A DNA stretch of 64,000 bases. Origin: Chloroflexi bacterium UBA6077. Lineage in GTDB: Bacteria > Chloroflexota > UBA6077. Of this stretch, positions 25,515 through 34,488 are shown piece after piece (position 1 is the stretch's first letter; every line of letters starts with the position of its first letter). The notes below the pieces were generated by a model. The model had not been told where the DNA came from and ran no database searches. It was given only the letters and a program-made list of their open reading frames with translations. Where the stretch lies: NCBI GenBank assembly GCA_002436065.1, contig DIXP01000084.1, positions 62,001-126,000 of the forward strand, read 5' to 3'. Position numbers and translations under genes: made by a program.

Positions 25515-25877
25515 CTACAGCTCGTCGGTGCTGGCGAGTTCCGGGCGGGCGACAACGCGCAGGTCTTTGGCATGGAAGCGGCGGATCTTTCCCTTGGATC
25601 GCACCCGAAGGGTCGATTCGTCACAGAAGGCGGCGCCACGGGCCACGTGCATGCGCGCCTCCTGCCAGTAGGAAGCTATGTACTTGCGGCCGCCTCCGCC
25701 GCCATCCGCTCCCTCCAGAATAAGAGTGTCGGAGACCACGGTCCCCGTTTCGCCGTCCGGGGTGACGACGGGAGTCCCGGAAATGAAGGGTGCTACCAGG
25801 GGAAGGGGGTTCGTATCCTTCAACAGCTCCTTGATTTCCATGGTGCTCGTCTGCTTTGCATCAACGTTCTTGGTCAC
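25515..25877 (-). CDS. Hypothetical 120-residue protein
   Basis: I do not recognise a family. The protein begins with a polar helix-like stretch (about residues 1-27), then beta-rich sequence with SGTPVVTPDGETGTVVSDTL, a GGGGGR loop (about 58-63) and a C-terminal segment rich in Arg/Lys (RVRSKGKIRRFHAKDLRVV), perhaps an OB- or SH3-like barrel that binds nucleic acid. No signal peptide or membrane helix. GTG start at 25877; an in-frame ATG 36 bases further in is also possible. It lies between the TPP enzyme and the glcF gene, in the same direction as the TPP enzyme. Confidence 0.5.
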   Translation of the reverse strand: MTKNVDAKQTSTMEIKELLKDTNPLPLVAPFISGTPVVTPDGETGTVVSDTLILEGADGGGGGRKYIASYWQEARMHVARGAAFCDESTLRVRSKGKIRRFHAKDLRVVARPELASTDEL

Positions 25878-26146
25878 GGTTCCGCCTCGTTCCTAGTCCG
25901 GCCTCCTGGTCTTCCAGATACAGAAGCCGGAGGAGTGTGCTCGACAAGGGGCCGGGCAAGCTCCCATCTTCGGGTTGCCCTCTCTTCACCCGATGTCTAC
26001 TTCTGCAGGTATTTTGCCACAGTTCACGACGAGATGCGGACCACTACAACATCTTGGCCCTTCGGCGGGTGAGCGGGTAGTTGTCTCTCTACTCGATCGG
26101 CTAGAATGGAGTTGATGGGAGGACGAAGCTCCCTGGGAGGTGAAGC

Positions 26147-27430
26147 TTGGCAGACCTGGCCAACGTCCACAAGCCCTCCGAGAGCGAGTACCTCAACTGC
26201 ATCCGCTGCGGGCTCTGCCTGGCCGTCTGCCCAACTTACCGTGAGCAGCTTAGCGAGGCCCCCTCCCCGCGAGGGCGAGCGGTCCTCGCCCGCAAGGGGC
26301 TCGAAGGCGAGCTGGAGCTGACCCCCCAGTTGATCGAGCACATGTACAGCTGCTTCTACTGCCTCGCCTGCCACGACATCTGCCCGGTGGGCATCCGCTC
26401 GGGAGACCTGGCGGTGGAGATGCGCCACGTGCAGGAGCAGCTGCAGCCGGTCGCCTGGAAGAAGGCGTTGTTCGGAAGCCTGGTGGCCAGGCCGGAACGG
26501 TTGGAGCATGCCACGCTCCCCCTGCGACTCTACCAGGGACTGGGCGTCCGGCGGATGGTCTACAGCCTCAAGATGCGAAAGCTGATGCCGGGCAGGCTGC
26601 GAGACATGGAGGCGATGCTCCCCAACCTTCCCTGGCGTCCCCTGCGCCAGGGCATCCCGGAGACCATAGAGCCTCAGGGCCCGACCCGCTACCGGATCGG
26701 CTTCTTCCTCGGCTGCGCCCAGACTCTCGCCTTCGCCCATCAGACCGCCGCCAGCCTGCGCGTGCTGACCCGGAACGGCTGCGCGGTGGTCACCCCCAAG
26801 GCGGCGGTGTGCTGCGGTATGCCCGCGATAGACTACGGCCACCGGGAGCTGGTGGAGCAGCAAGCCCGCCACAATATCGCCCTGTACGAGGCGGCCGGAG
26901 TGGATGCGGTGGTCACCGATTGCGCCACCTGCGGCTCGATGCTGAGGGAGTATCGCAAGCTGCTGGCCCACGACCCCGAGTGGGCGAAAAGGGCCGCGAC
27001 CTTCGCGGACAGGGTACGGGACATCAGCGAGTTCCTGGTGCAGATCGGCCCCAAGCCCCCGCGAGGAAAGATCAAGGCTAAGGTCACCTACCACGACCCC
27101 TGCCACCTGCGGCGCGCCCAAAAGGTGTGGCAGCAGCCACGGTCCCTCCTGCAAGGGATCGAGGGGCTGGAGTTCGTGGAGCTGCCCGAGTCCAACTGGT
27201 GCTGCGGCTCCGCCGGCAGCCAGCTGATCATCCACTACGAGACCTCGCTGGGGATCCTGAAGCGCAAGATGGACAACCTGGAGTCCACGGGGGCCGAGAT
27301 CGTGGCATCGGGGTGCCCAGCCTGCCAGATGCAGCTCAACGTGGGGGTCCGGAAACGCGGGTTGCCCGTGCAGGTCGTTCATCCGGTGGCCCTGTTGGAT
27401 AGGGCCTATGGAGGGAAACGTGAGGGATAG
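26147..27430 (+). CDS. glcF: Glycolate oxidase iron-sulfur subunit (GlcF-like)
   Basis: A 427-residue protein with two N-terminal 4Fe-4S ferredoxin motifs: CIRCGLCLAVCP (about residues 16-27) and CFYCLACHDICP (about 67-78). Two CCG domains follow, ending in VCCGMPAID (about 222) and NWCCGSAGSQ (about 348), each preceded by a DPCHLRR or DCATCG-type segment. GlcF passes electrons from the FAD subunit GlcD to the quinone pool when glycolate or D-lactate is oxidised. GGGAGGTG lies just upstream of the TTG at 26147. The stop overlaps the start of glcD by 23 bp, so they form one transcript. Confidence 0.9.
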   Translation: MADLANVHKPSESEYLNCIRCGLCLAVCPTYREQLSEAPSPRGRAVLARKGLEGELELTPQLIEHMYSCFYCLACHDICPVGIRSGDLAVEMRHVQEQLQPVAWKKALFGSLVARPERLEHATLPLRLYQGLGVRRMVYSLKMRKLMPGRLRDMEAMLPNLPWRPLRQGIPETIEPQGPTRYRIGFFLGCAQTLAFAHQTAASLRVLTRNGCAVVTPKAAVCCGMPAIDYGHRELVEQQARHNIALYEAAGVDAVVTDCATCGSMLREYRKLLAHDPEWAKRAATFADRVRDISEFLVQIGPKPPRGKIKAKVTYHDPCHLRRAQKVWQQPRSLLQGIEGLEFVELPESNWCCGSAGSQLIIHYETSLGILKRKMDNLESTGAEIVASGCPACQMQLNVGVRKRGLPVQVVHPVALLDRAYGGKREG

Positions 27431-28800
27431 GCTGGCGGCAGAGCTGGAAAGGATAGTTGGAAAGCGCGGCGTCCTCCATTCGACCGAGGAGCTGGCTGTC
27501 TACGGCTACGACGGCACCTTTCTGGAGCACCGGCCCGACCTGGTTGTGCTGCCCGAGACGACGGAGCAGGTCAGCCAGGTGGTGGCGCTCGCCGCTCGGG
27601 AGCGCGTCCCTGTGGTCCCACGCGGCATGGGCTCAGGGCTCTCCGCCGCATCCGTCCCCTTCGGCGGCGGCATCGCACTGGTCCTCACCCGCATGAACCG
27701 CATCCTGGAGATCGACGAGCGGAACAGCGCCGCTCTGGTCCAGGCCGGCATCATCACCGCGGACCTCCAGACCGAGGTGGAGAAGCATGACCTGTTCTAC
27801 CCTCCTGACCCCTCCAGCAACCGCCACTCCACCATCGGCGGCAATGTCGCCTGCAATGCGGGAGGGCCTCGATGCCTCAAGTACGGGGTAACCGGCGACT
27901 ACGTGATGGGCCTCACCGTCGTCCTGGCCGACGGACGGGTGCTGCGGACGGGGAACAAGGCGATCAAGAACGCCGTGGGCTACAACATGACCCGCCTGTT
28001 CATCGGCTCGGAGGGCACCCTCGGGGTCATCACCGAGGCGCTGCTGCGGCTCGTAGCCAGGCCCCGCCACGCACGCACGGCCCTGGCAGAGTTCGAGTCC
28101 CTGGACGACGCCTCGCGGGCCATCAACGCCATCCTCCAGGCGGGCATCCTGCCGGTGGCGTTGGAGCTGATGGACGAAACGGCGATCGCCTGCATCGAGG
28201 AGGCGATGGGGCTGGGACTGCCCTTGGACGTTGAAGCAAGCCTGATCCTGGAGACCGACGGCTCCGACGAGCCAACGGTGGTGAGGGAGATCGAGGCGGC
28301 GGCGGAGCTGTGCCGCCGGTTGGGAGCGCGCGATGTGAAGATCGCCGGGAACGAGGATGAGCGCGCGAGCCTCTGGAAGGCCCGCCGGGCGGTCTCGCCC
28401 TCCCTCGCGCGGAAGGCCGCCCAACAAGCTGGGCGAGGACATCACCGTCCCCCGCACCGCCATTCCGGAGGCCATCCGACGCATCAGGGCCATCAGCGCC
28501 CGGCACGGGCTGCCCATCGTGGTGTTCGGCCACGCCGGCGACGGGAATCTCCACCCAAACATCCTCTTCGACAAGCGCGACCCGGTCCAGTGGGAGAAGG
28601 TAGAGAAGATGGCCGGCGAGCTGTTCGCCGTAGCCATGGAACTTGGCGGCTCACTATCGGGCGAGCACGGGGTAGGAGCGCTGAAGCGACCCTACGTGGA
28701 GCAGGCCCTCGGTTCCCTCTCCGTCGAGATGCAGCGGCGGATCAAGGACGCGCTGGACCCCCTCGATATCCTCAACCCGGGAAAGCTGTTACCTGGGTAG
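27408..28800 (+). pseudogene. glcD: FAD-linked oxidase GlcD-like, with internal frameshift
   Basis: Encodes a glycolate/D-lactate oxidase FAD subunit of about 463 residues if read through one frame change. The N-terminal PCMH/FAD_binding_4 domain is clear (VVPRGMGSGLSAASVPFGGG, about residues 65-85; YPPDPSS and GGNVACNAGGP, about 128-150). The original frame stays GlcD-like to about 28415, then becomes Arg-rich nonsense and stops late at 28895. The matching C-terminus (NKLGEDITVPRTAIPEAI, VFGHAGDGNLHPNI, SGEHGVG with the catalytic-domain His) continues in the +1 frame from about 28420 to 28800. One extra C in GGCCGCCC near 28415-28422 would explain it. This is either a real disabling mutation or an assembly error. 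Confidence 0.8.
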
Positions 28801-28952
28801 AGCGTTATCGCCTTCTCCGCAACGAGAAGCTTCACCGCTCAACCGAAGCGTCACCACAGCCCAGGGGTTATACCTGGACGGAGTTTGAGCCGTGACTGCT
28901 CCAGCTATGCCATCCGGCGTGGTGGGGCTGGCACAGCCGCTGAAAGCACGGA

Positions 28953-29312
28953 CTAGTTGGCCACGCCCTCGCGATCCGCCTTCACCTCAAGAACGAGCCA
29001 CTCGTTCACCAAGGTCACATCCTCTGGCGAGAGCCCCCTTATCCATTTCTCGATCTCGGTCCCCAGGTAACGCCGGTAGCTGCCCATGTCACCCTGGGAC
29101 AGCCCCACCTGGTGGATGATCGTGAACTGCCGCAACCCCTGTCCCCTGCTCTGGTGACCGGCAACTTCCGTCCGGGTCGAGCGAACGCCGCGACCGTGCG
29201 CGAAATCCTCCAGCAGCTTCAGGTACTTGGCCAACAACGTGGCCACCTCGGCGGGAGCTATCTCCAGCACCTCCCGCGCGCTGGGCCGGAAGAAAACCTT
29301 CCTCGTCTGCAT
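28953..29312 (-). CDS. Hypothetical 119-residue protein
   Basis: Unrecognised soluble protein. The N-terminal half is helical (SAREVLEIAPAEVATLLAKYLKLLEDFA region, about residues 10-37). A basic loop follows (about 40-60), and the C-terminal half ends in a Glu/Val-rich strand. No membrane segment, Cys or obvious motif. AGGAGG lies five bases before ATG 29312, a strong ribosome site that supports a real gene; the GTG six bases upstream overlaps that site and is unlikely. It is convergent with the frameshifted glcD. Confidence 0.55.
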   Translation of the reverse strand: MQTRKVFFRPSAREVLEIAPAEVATLLAKYLKLLEDFAHGRGVRSTRTEVAGHQSRGQGLRQFTIIHQVGLSQGDMGSYRRYLGTEIEKWIRGLSPEDVTLVNEWLVLEVKADREGVAN

Positions 29313-29655
29313 AAGCACCTCCTAATCCTCGACTCCCACCAACCCCAATGGACTCGGGTTCGAACTCAACCGGCGCGCCGGCACCCCATCATCAGAGCGT
29401 AAGATACCACTGTCGATGCAAAACTGCAGGAAGCATGCTGATCAGGCAGACGATGGCCTCGGCATGGACGCCGGACTGCTGATCAATACTGCCCTCAGAC
29501 CAATTCCGCGCAGGCTGGACTGATGCTCCCGCGAATGTTAGGACCGCTTATTCTATACATTTCACGCTGCGCTCTATATAATCTGCTACACTTCAATACA
29601 CTTCCAAAAGCCGCTTCATTCTCGACTCCTCATTCATCTCTCAGGAGGCATTCTG
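29313..29655. promoter_or_regulatory. AT-richer intergenic region ahead of the glycoside hydrolase
   Basis: This 343-bp gap has no gene. It becomes AT-rich near 29545-29600, where TATAAT occurs at 29577-29582, a perfect -10 for the plus-strand hydrolase gene. No good -35 stands 16-18 bases upstream, so the promoter may need an activator. The ribosome site AGGAGG is at 29643-29648. Confidence 0.45.
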
Positions 29656-30972
29656 TTGCGCCGATCGATATGGCTGCTCTGCACACTGGTGCTGTTCGCG
29701 GTGAGTTCGGTGTCCACCGTCCGGGCCGATGTGAGCCCGCCGGCCGTCCTCGACTACGACATTCCCAACGGCCACTCCTTCACAAAGGGGGCGGGTCTCT
29801 GGCCGGCGGAGGCAGTCGTGCCCCACGACGCCGACGGCCGCGCGGCAGAGTCTCCAGCCAGCCAGCAGCCGGTGGCCCTGTCTAATCCGGCACCCATGCC
29901 GGCTCCGAGCTATACGCCGCTGCCGGGGATCTATCGAGCCGCTAGCCCGGAATACGGGCTGCACACCTTCGTCTTCGGCCACCCGGACTCGGAAAAGTAC
30001 TCCTACCAGAAGGTGCTGGATCTCGGCTTCCCGTGGCACAAGAACCTGCTGGAGTGGCGCTGGGTGGAGCGCGAAGGAAAGGGGAAGTTCGACTGGTACT
30101 ACACCGACACGCTGGTGTACGGCTCAGCCGGGCGCGGCATCAAGCTGATGGTCCGAGTGGACTTTCCACCCAACTGGGCCCGCAAGGACGGGCACCCCGA
30201 GGGTCCGCCGGATTTCTACCAGGACTACGCCGACTTCATCTCCGCCCTGGTCGGCCGCTACAGCAGCAAGAACCCCATGGGGCGGATCTGGGCCATCGAG
30301 ATCTGGAACGAGCCGAACCTCTCGACCAACTGGGGAGGGCAGAAGCCCGACGCCACAGCATATACTCGACTGCTGAAGACGGCTTACGAGGCGGCCAAGC
30401 GCGCCGACCCAGCCGTGGTGATTATCGCTGCTGGCCTCAGCCCCACCGGCGCTAACAACAACGACGTAATCCCGGACGACCTCTTCCTCCAACAGATGTA
30501 CGATGCCGGCGCGGCCCCCTACTTCGATGTCCTGGGTGCCCACGCGCCGGGCTACAAGGCCCCGCCAGAGGTGAGTCCGGCCGAGGCAGCCGCCAATCCC
30601 AGTTACGGGGGCCATCGCAGCTTCACATTCCGAAGAGTGGAAGACCTGCGAGACATAATGGTGAGGAACGGAGACGGAGGGAAGCAGATCTGGGTTACGG
30701 AGTTCGGCTGGACCAGCGACCCCATCAACCCCGCCTACGGCTGGCATGCCGTCACCGAGGAGCAGAAGGGGGAGTACCTGGTCCGCGCCCTCAACTACGC
30801 AAGAAACAACTGGGCGCCCTGGATCGGGACGATGGTCGTCTGGAACATTACCGCCCCCGACTGGCCCGAGTCCCGTGAGGAATACTGGTGGTCGATCATC
30901 AACAAGGACTGGTCACCCCGACCCGCCTTCAACATGCTGCTGCAGGCCCGCCGGGACGGCACGCTGCCATAG
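29656..30972 (+). CDS. Secreted clan GH-A glycoside hydrolase
   Basis: A 438-residue secreted protein. The first 24 residues are a signal peptide (RRS, hydrophobic core, VRA-D cleavage). A Pro-rich region follows, then a TIM-barrel glycosidase (about 100-430). The retaining clan GH-A catalytic pair is visible: the acid/base Glu in IWAIEIWNEPN (about residue 219) and the nucleophile in WVTEFGWTS (about 350). These resemble GH39/GH5-type families; the sugar cannot be named. The TTG at 29656 lies seven bases after AGGAGG. The last codons (ARRDGTLP and stop) lie in the 33-bp sequence that recurs at 45495-45527, so this gene end is the left boundary of the proposed island. Confidence 0.85.
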   Translation: MRRSIWLLCTLVLFAVSSVSTVRADVSPPAVLDYDIPNGHSFTKGAGLWPAEAVVPHDADGRAAESPASQQPVALSNPAPMPAPSYTPLPGIYRAASPEYGLHTFVFGHPDSEKYSYQKVLDLGFPWHKNLLEWRWVEREGKGKFDWYYTDTLVYGSAGRGIKLMVRVDFPPNWARKDGHPEGPPDFYQDYADFISALVGRYSSKNPMGRIWAIEIWNEPNLSTNWGGQKPDATAYTRLLKTAYEAAKRADPAVVIIAAGLSPTGANNNDVIPDDLFLQQMYDAGAAPYFDVLGAHAPGYKAPPEVSPAEAAANPSYGGHRSFTFRRVEDLRDIMVRNGDGGKQIWVTEFGWTSDPINPAYGWHAVTEEQKGEYLVRALNYARNNWAPWIGTMVVWNITAPDWPESREEYWWSIINKDWSPRPAFNMLLQARRDGTLP

Positions 30973-30977
30973 GGGCG
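30945..30977 (+). repeat. 33-bp direct repeat, left copy (attachment-site-like)
   Basis: Bases 30945-30977 are identical to 45495-45527. The left copy spans the last codons and stop of the glycoside hydrolase gene plus seven following bases. Repeats that rebuild the 3' end of a gene are the usual mark of site-specific integration. Confidence 0.85.
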
Positions 30978-31111
30978 AGGGAGTCGCTCCGCGCTCTATG
31001 GTGTCAATCGGACTGAGTGGCGGGTTCTGCGTCTCGGCGGGAGTTGGCTACTCAGCAGAGCATAGGGTTGCACACTACAGTCCATGCGTACTGGCGTGTC
31101 GTCCTTCTCCA

Positions 31112-31153
31112 TTGATGTGGTCTCTTCTCGATGATATAGTAAACACGCTATAT
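31112..31153 (+). promoter_or_regulatory. Promoter of the LAL regulator with overlapping dyad
   Basis: TTGATG (31112-31117), 17 bases, TATAGT (31135-31140). An inverted repeat ATATAG / CTATAT (31134-31139 and 31148-31153, eight-base gap) overlaps the -10 and the likely start site and could be an autoregulatory operator. The gene start is at 31215. Confidence 0.6.
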
Positions 31154-31214
31154 GGAATCAGGCTAGACCTCGGTCGCGTAACCCCATGGGGGAATCCTCC
31201 TGTGAGCAGAACGG

Positions 31215-34082
31215 ATGGAGCGAAGCCTGTTGCGCACCCACATTTCCCGCCCCAGGCTGCTTCAAGATCTGTCAGTGGCCGTCCAATCAAGACTCACTGT
31301 GCTCTGCGCCAATGCTGGGTACGGGAAGACAACCCTCGTAACGGAGTTCATCCGCTTTTCAGGATTACCTGCAGAATGGTACCACCTGACGCCCGCCGAC
31401 CGAGACATTGCCAGGATGGCGGAAGGTCTGGGGAGTGCTCTTCGACATCTGACATCGGGATCAGATTCGACAAGCGTGCGGCTATCCAAGAAACGCCAAG
31501 GCGAAGGTGCTCGCGGCGCTATGCTCGCCGGGGCACTCTTGAAGCAAGCTGAGCGAGCGGGACAACAGGTCGCATTGCTGGTGCTGGATGACTACCAGAA
31601 CATCGTCGAAGCTGACGATGTGAATTGCCTTCTCTCAACTCTGATAGAAGACGCTCCCCCTTGGTTGCGGTTCATCGTCCTCACCCGCAGCGTGCCTCGC
31701 TTCCCACTCGGTCGATTGAGTGCACGGCAAGAGTTGTCCACCTTGGGAGAAGAGAACCTGGCCTTTACTGTTAAGGAGACATCCCTCTTCCTCGATGCTG
31801 TGAATCGTAATGAGAATATGGAGTCGCTGTTGCAGTTGGTGCACGACAGGACGGAAGGCTGGGCGGCAGGCATAGCGATGGTCTCTCAGTCTTTGCGCTA
31901 TGGGGACAAGGGGAAGGTGATGGCCGTGCTTGCCAATCCGGTGGCCTCGGCCTGGCTTGTCTATGACTATCTGGCAGAGGAGGTCTTCGACAGGCAGGAT
32001 CCTACCCGTCAGGATTTTCTGGTGAAGACCTCCATCCTCGAGAAGATAAGTTCTCGCGTCTGCGACTACATGTTAGATTCCGCGTCCTCGCAATTGGATC
32101 TCCTGGCATTGGAGGACCAGGGTCTATTCACCATCAGCATTGACCCGGCGAGGCAGACCTTCAGGTACCACCAGCTATTTCGCGAGTTCCTACGCCAGAA
32201 GCTGTCCCAGCGGGAGTCCCACGAAGCCATCTGTGCGCTTCACTCAAAGGCAGCCCAGTTCTATGAACGTGACCAGGAATTCGATTCGGCAGTAAGGCAC
32301 TACCTCCGGGCGGGAGAACCGGTCAAAGCTGCCCTAGTAGTCGAAAACGTGGGGGAGCAGTACATTTTCACAGGCTTCTCTCAGACGGTGGAACGTTGGC
32401 TGGAGGCTCTTCCCGAGGATCTCTCGACCACTAGGCCTTGGCTTCTCGCACTAATGGGCCGTTTGGATCACCTTTCCCTCCGAAACGATCAATCACTGCG
32501 CCTTCTCGAGCGGGCTTTGAGGTTGTTTGAGGCCGTCGGCAACGAGAAGGGCCAGGCCTGGGCAGCAGGGGAGATAGCCTACGCAATGTATCGTTCCGGC
32601 AGTATTCAGCAGGCGATTCGCAGATTCGAAGCGGCCGTGCCCATGGCCAGGGATGACAAGGCGCTGAGAAGCCAGTTGCTGGCAATGGCAGCCATGGCCT
32701 ACCGTGAGGGCGGCATGCTCCAGCAATCCGTGGACGCCTGCATGTCGTCCATGGCGGGACTGGCTGAGGTGGAAGACACAGTTCGCAGGCGATGGAGCCA
32801 TAGCCGTGCAACCCGCATACTTGCCTATGGGGAAATGGAATTGGGTCTCTTGGAGGCTGCAGAACGCCATGGGCGCCAGGCCCTAGATCTGTGCAGGTTT
32901 CACGATCTGGGCGAGTGGGAGGAAGGATGGGTGCTGGCTCACCTGGGGGCTGTTCTATATGGATGCGGCAATCTAGAGGAAGCAATAGAGGTTCTCCAGC
33001 GAGCAATGTCCCTGTCCGGTCGGTACATTAGACACCTTCAGCACTTCATAGGGCTCTGGCTTGGCAACTCTCTCAGGGACAGCGGGCGTCATAAGGATGC
33101 CGAGCAAGCTTACGCCTCCAGTTCTGGAACTGCAGACTTGGAGAGACTGTACCTGAAGGTGCGTACAGGGACAAGCAATGACGCGAAGGCACTGGGAGCA
33201 GATCTGCATAAGCGTTACCAAGAGTCCGAGTACCTGTCCGAGAGGACCACCGCAGAAATAGTCTATGGAATCCTGCTGAGAGAGTGCCACGAACCGGAGA
33301 AAGGGTTGGAACACCTTCGCAAGGGGACGTCGCTGCTGAAGGCCCATGGCTATCGACTGAGGCTGGCAAGCTCCCTTATGCACCAAGCGCGTCTAGAGGC
33401 TGAGCTGTCCCAAACGGCCGAGTCACGAGAGTCGCTCAGGCAGGCTCTGGAATTGGCCGCCACTGACAACTACTATCACTTCTTCTGGTGGGATACTACC
33501 CTTGTTACCGCCATTAGCCGGATGGCCCTATCGGGAGATCTATTCCCGGACTACGTCTCCCAACTTGTCTCGCGACGGCTGGATAGCACGAGTGCGGTAG
33601 TGTTTGCGCCTCTGCTCCAGGATCGCCGACCAACAGTCCGCCAGAGGGCGCGGGAGATCCTGGCTTCGCTCCCACAACGGGGTACCGCCAACGTACGGGA
33701 CGAGGTCCTGATGGAGTGTCTCGATCCCTGCGTCAGGGCCTCCTTGCTGAAAGCACTGAACGAGGGCTCGGTATCCGCTCAGGGCATTCGTACTCTCAGG
33801 TCTCATTACCAGCTCTCTTGGCGAGAGATTGAGGTACTCGTCGAGTACTATTTTCGGCCATCCTTGGGCAGGAGCGATATGAGCCCCCATCTCCGAAGGG
33901 AATGCGCTGCTCGGCTTAGCATTTCCGAGCACACATTGCGGTGCCACATCAACAGCCTCAGAAGAAAGCTGTCGATGCCGGCTTGGGTGTCAGGAGAATC
34001 GGTGCTCGACTGGGCAGGGCGGGAGTGTTTGCTTGAGGTTCCGGTGCCGGCCAAGACAACCCCGCCTTCTACGGAACACTGA
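31215..34082 (+). CDS. Large ATP-binding LuxR-family (LAL/MalT-like) regulator
   Basis: A 955-residue STAND-type activator. A P-loop lies at the N-terminus (ANAGYGKTTL, about residues 32-41) and Walker B in VALLVLDDYQ (about 119-128). A NOD/winged-helix region follows (about 240-340, with FRYHQLFREFLRQKL), then a long TPR-like helical region (about 350-800). The C-terminal LuxR-type HTH is degenerate but readable: LSWREIEVLVEYYF, then ECAARLSISEHTLRCHINSLRRKL (about 855-925). MalT-like proteins bind ATP and a sugar or metabolite and activate nearby operons. It sits directly before the TTT/carboxylase operon on the same strand, so it is probably its regulator. It is visibly less GC-rich than genes outside the island. 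Confidence 0.87.
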   Translation: MERSLLRTHISRPRLLQDLSVAVQSRLTVLCANAGYGKTTLVTEFIRFSGLPAEWYHLTPADRDIARMAEGLGSALRHLTSGSDSTSVRLSKKRQGEGARGAMLAGALLKQAERAGQQVALLVLDDYQNIVEADDVNCLLSTLIEDAPPWLRFIVLTRSVPRFPLGRLSARQELSTLGEENLAFTVKETSLFLDAVNRNENMESLLQLVHDRTEGWAAGIAMVSQSLRYGDKGKVMAVLANPVASAWLVYDYLAEEVFDRQDPTRQDFLVKTSILEKISSRVCDYMLDSASSQLDLLALEDQGLFTISIDPARQTFRYHQLFREFLRQKLSQRESHEAICALHSKAAQFYERDQEFDSAVRHYLRAGEPVKAALVVENVGEQYIFTGFSQTVERWLEALPEDLSTTRPWLLALMGRLDHLSLRNDQSLRLLERALRLFEAVGNEKGQAWAAGEIAYAMYRSGSIQQAIRRFEAAVPMARDDKALRSQLLAMAAMAYREGGMLQQSVDACMSSMAGLAEVEDTVRRRWSHSRATRILAYGEMELGLLEAAERHGRQALDLCRFHDLGEWEEGWVLAHLGAVLYGCGNLEEAIEVLQRAMSLSGRYIRHLQHFIGLWLGNSLRDSGRHKDAEQAYASSSGTADLERLYLKVRTGTSNDAKALGADLHKRYQESEYLSERTTAEIVYGILLRECHEPEKGLEHLRKGTSLLKAHGYRLRLASSLMHQARLEAELSQTAESRESLRQALELAATDNYYHFFWWDTTLVTAISRMALSGDLFPDYVSQLVSRRLDSTSAVVFAPLLQDRRPTVRQRAREILASLPQRGTANVRDEVLMECLDPCVRASLLKALNEGSVSAQGIRTLRSHYQLSWREIEVLVEYYFRPSLGRSDMSPHLRRECAARLSISEHTLRCHINSLRRKLSMPAWVSGESVLDWAGRECLLEVPVPAKTTPPSTEH

Positions 34083-34123
34083 CACCTCACACGTACTACC
34101 GACAACCACTGTCCTCAAGTCAT

Positions 34124-34143
34124 CTAGTACCGCAGCTAGTACC
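34124..34143 (+). promoter_or_regulatory. Tandem CTAGTACC octamers, candidate activator site
   Basis: CTAGTACC occurs at 34124-34131 and again at 34136-34143, four bases apart (12-bp period, same face of the helix). A related ACTACC lies at 34095-34100. They stand about 31 bases upstream of a -10-like CATACT (34175-34180) that lacks a -35, the arrangement of an activator-dependent promoter. MalT-type regulators bind short direct repeats, so the LAL protein encoded just upstream is the obvious candidate. Inferred. Confidence 0.5.
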
Positions 34144-34225
34144 TCTGTCAATTCTCCTCCGTCACCTCTCCTTGCATACTGCCTCTTGATACAGACGTAT
34201 GTTCTTTGCAGGTGAGGAGACATTG

Positions 34226-34450
34226 ATGGCTCCAGCCGAAGTATGGAAGGGTCAGCGAACCTCATCACCCCGAGCTTTCGTCGATGTCGCTTGTGCAGCG
34301 GAACTGCTGCAGGTGAGCGAGGCCACGGTCAGACGAAGATGCCGTCGTGGTCTGCTGCCCGCTATTCGGATTGGCCGCGAATGGCAGGTGGAGTTGGCAG
34401 GTGTTCAGGCTGCCCAGTCATCATCTATCCCAAAACCCCGTTACTCGTAG
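34226..34450 (+). CDS. Small excisionase/MerR-type helix-turn-helix protein
   Basis: A 74-residue DNA-binding protein. FVDVACAAELLQVSEATVRR, followed by an Arg-rich turn, GLLPAIRIG and REWQV (about residues 18-56), is the classic excisionase-family winged HTH: a helix-turn-helix, a wing with IRIGREWQV, and a short tail. Such proteins are either small transcription factors or directionality factors that help integrases excise elements. AGGAGA precedes ATG 34226. It lies between the LAL gene and tctB, 38 bp before the latter. In a block flanked by direct repeats an excisionase role is tempting, but regulation of the operon is equally possible. Confidence 0.75.
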   Translation: MAPAEVWKGQRTSSPRAFVDVACAAELLQVSEATVRRRCRRGLLPAIRIGREWQVELAGVQAAQSSSIPKPRYS

Positions 34451-34488
34451 GGGAGCAGCTGTTGCTGCATTCCCAGGTGAGGTGATGC

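Noticed and set aside
28420..28895. Separate Arg-rich protein continuing the original glcD frame
   Set aside because: It is the out-of-frame reading of the conserved glcD C-terminus, explained by one inserted base.
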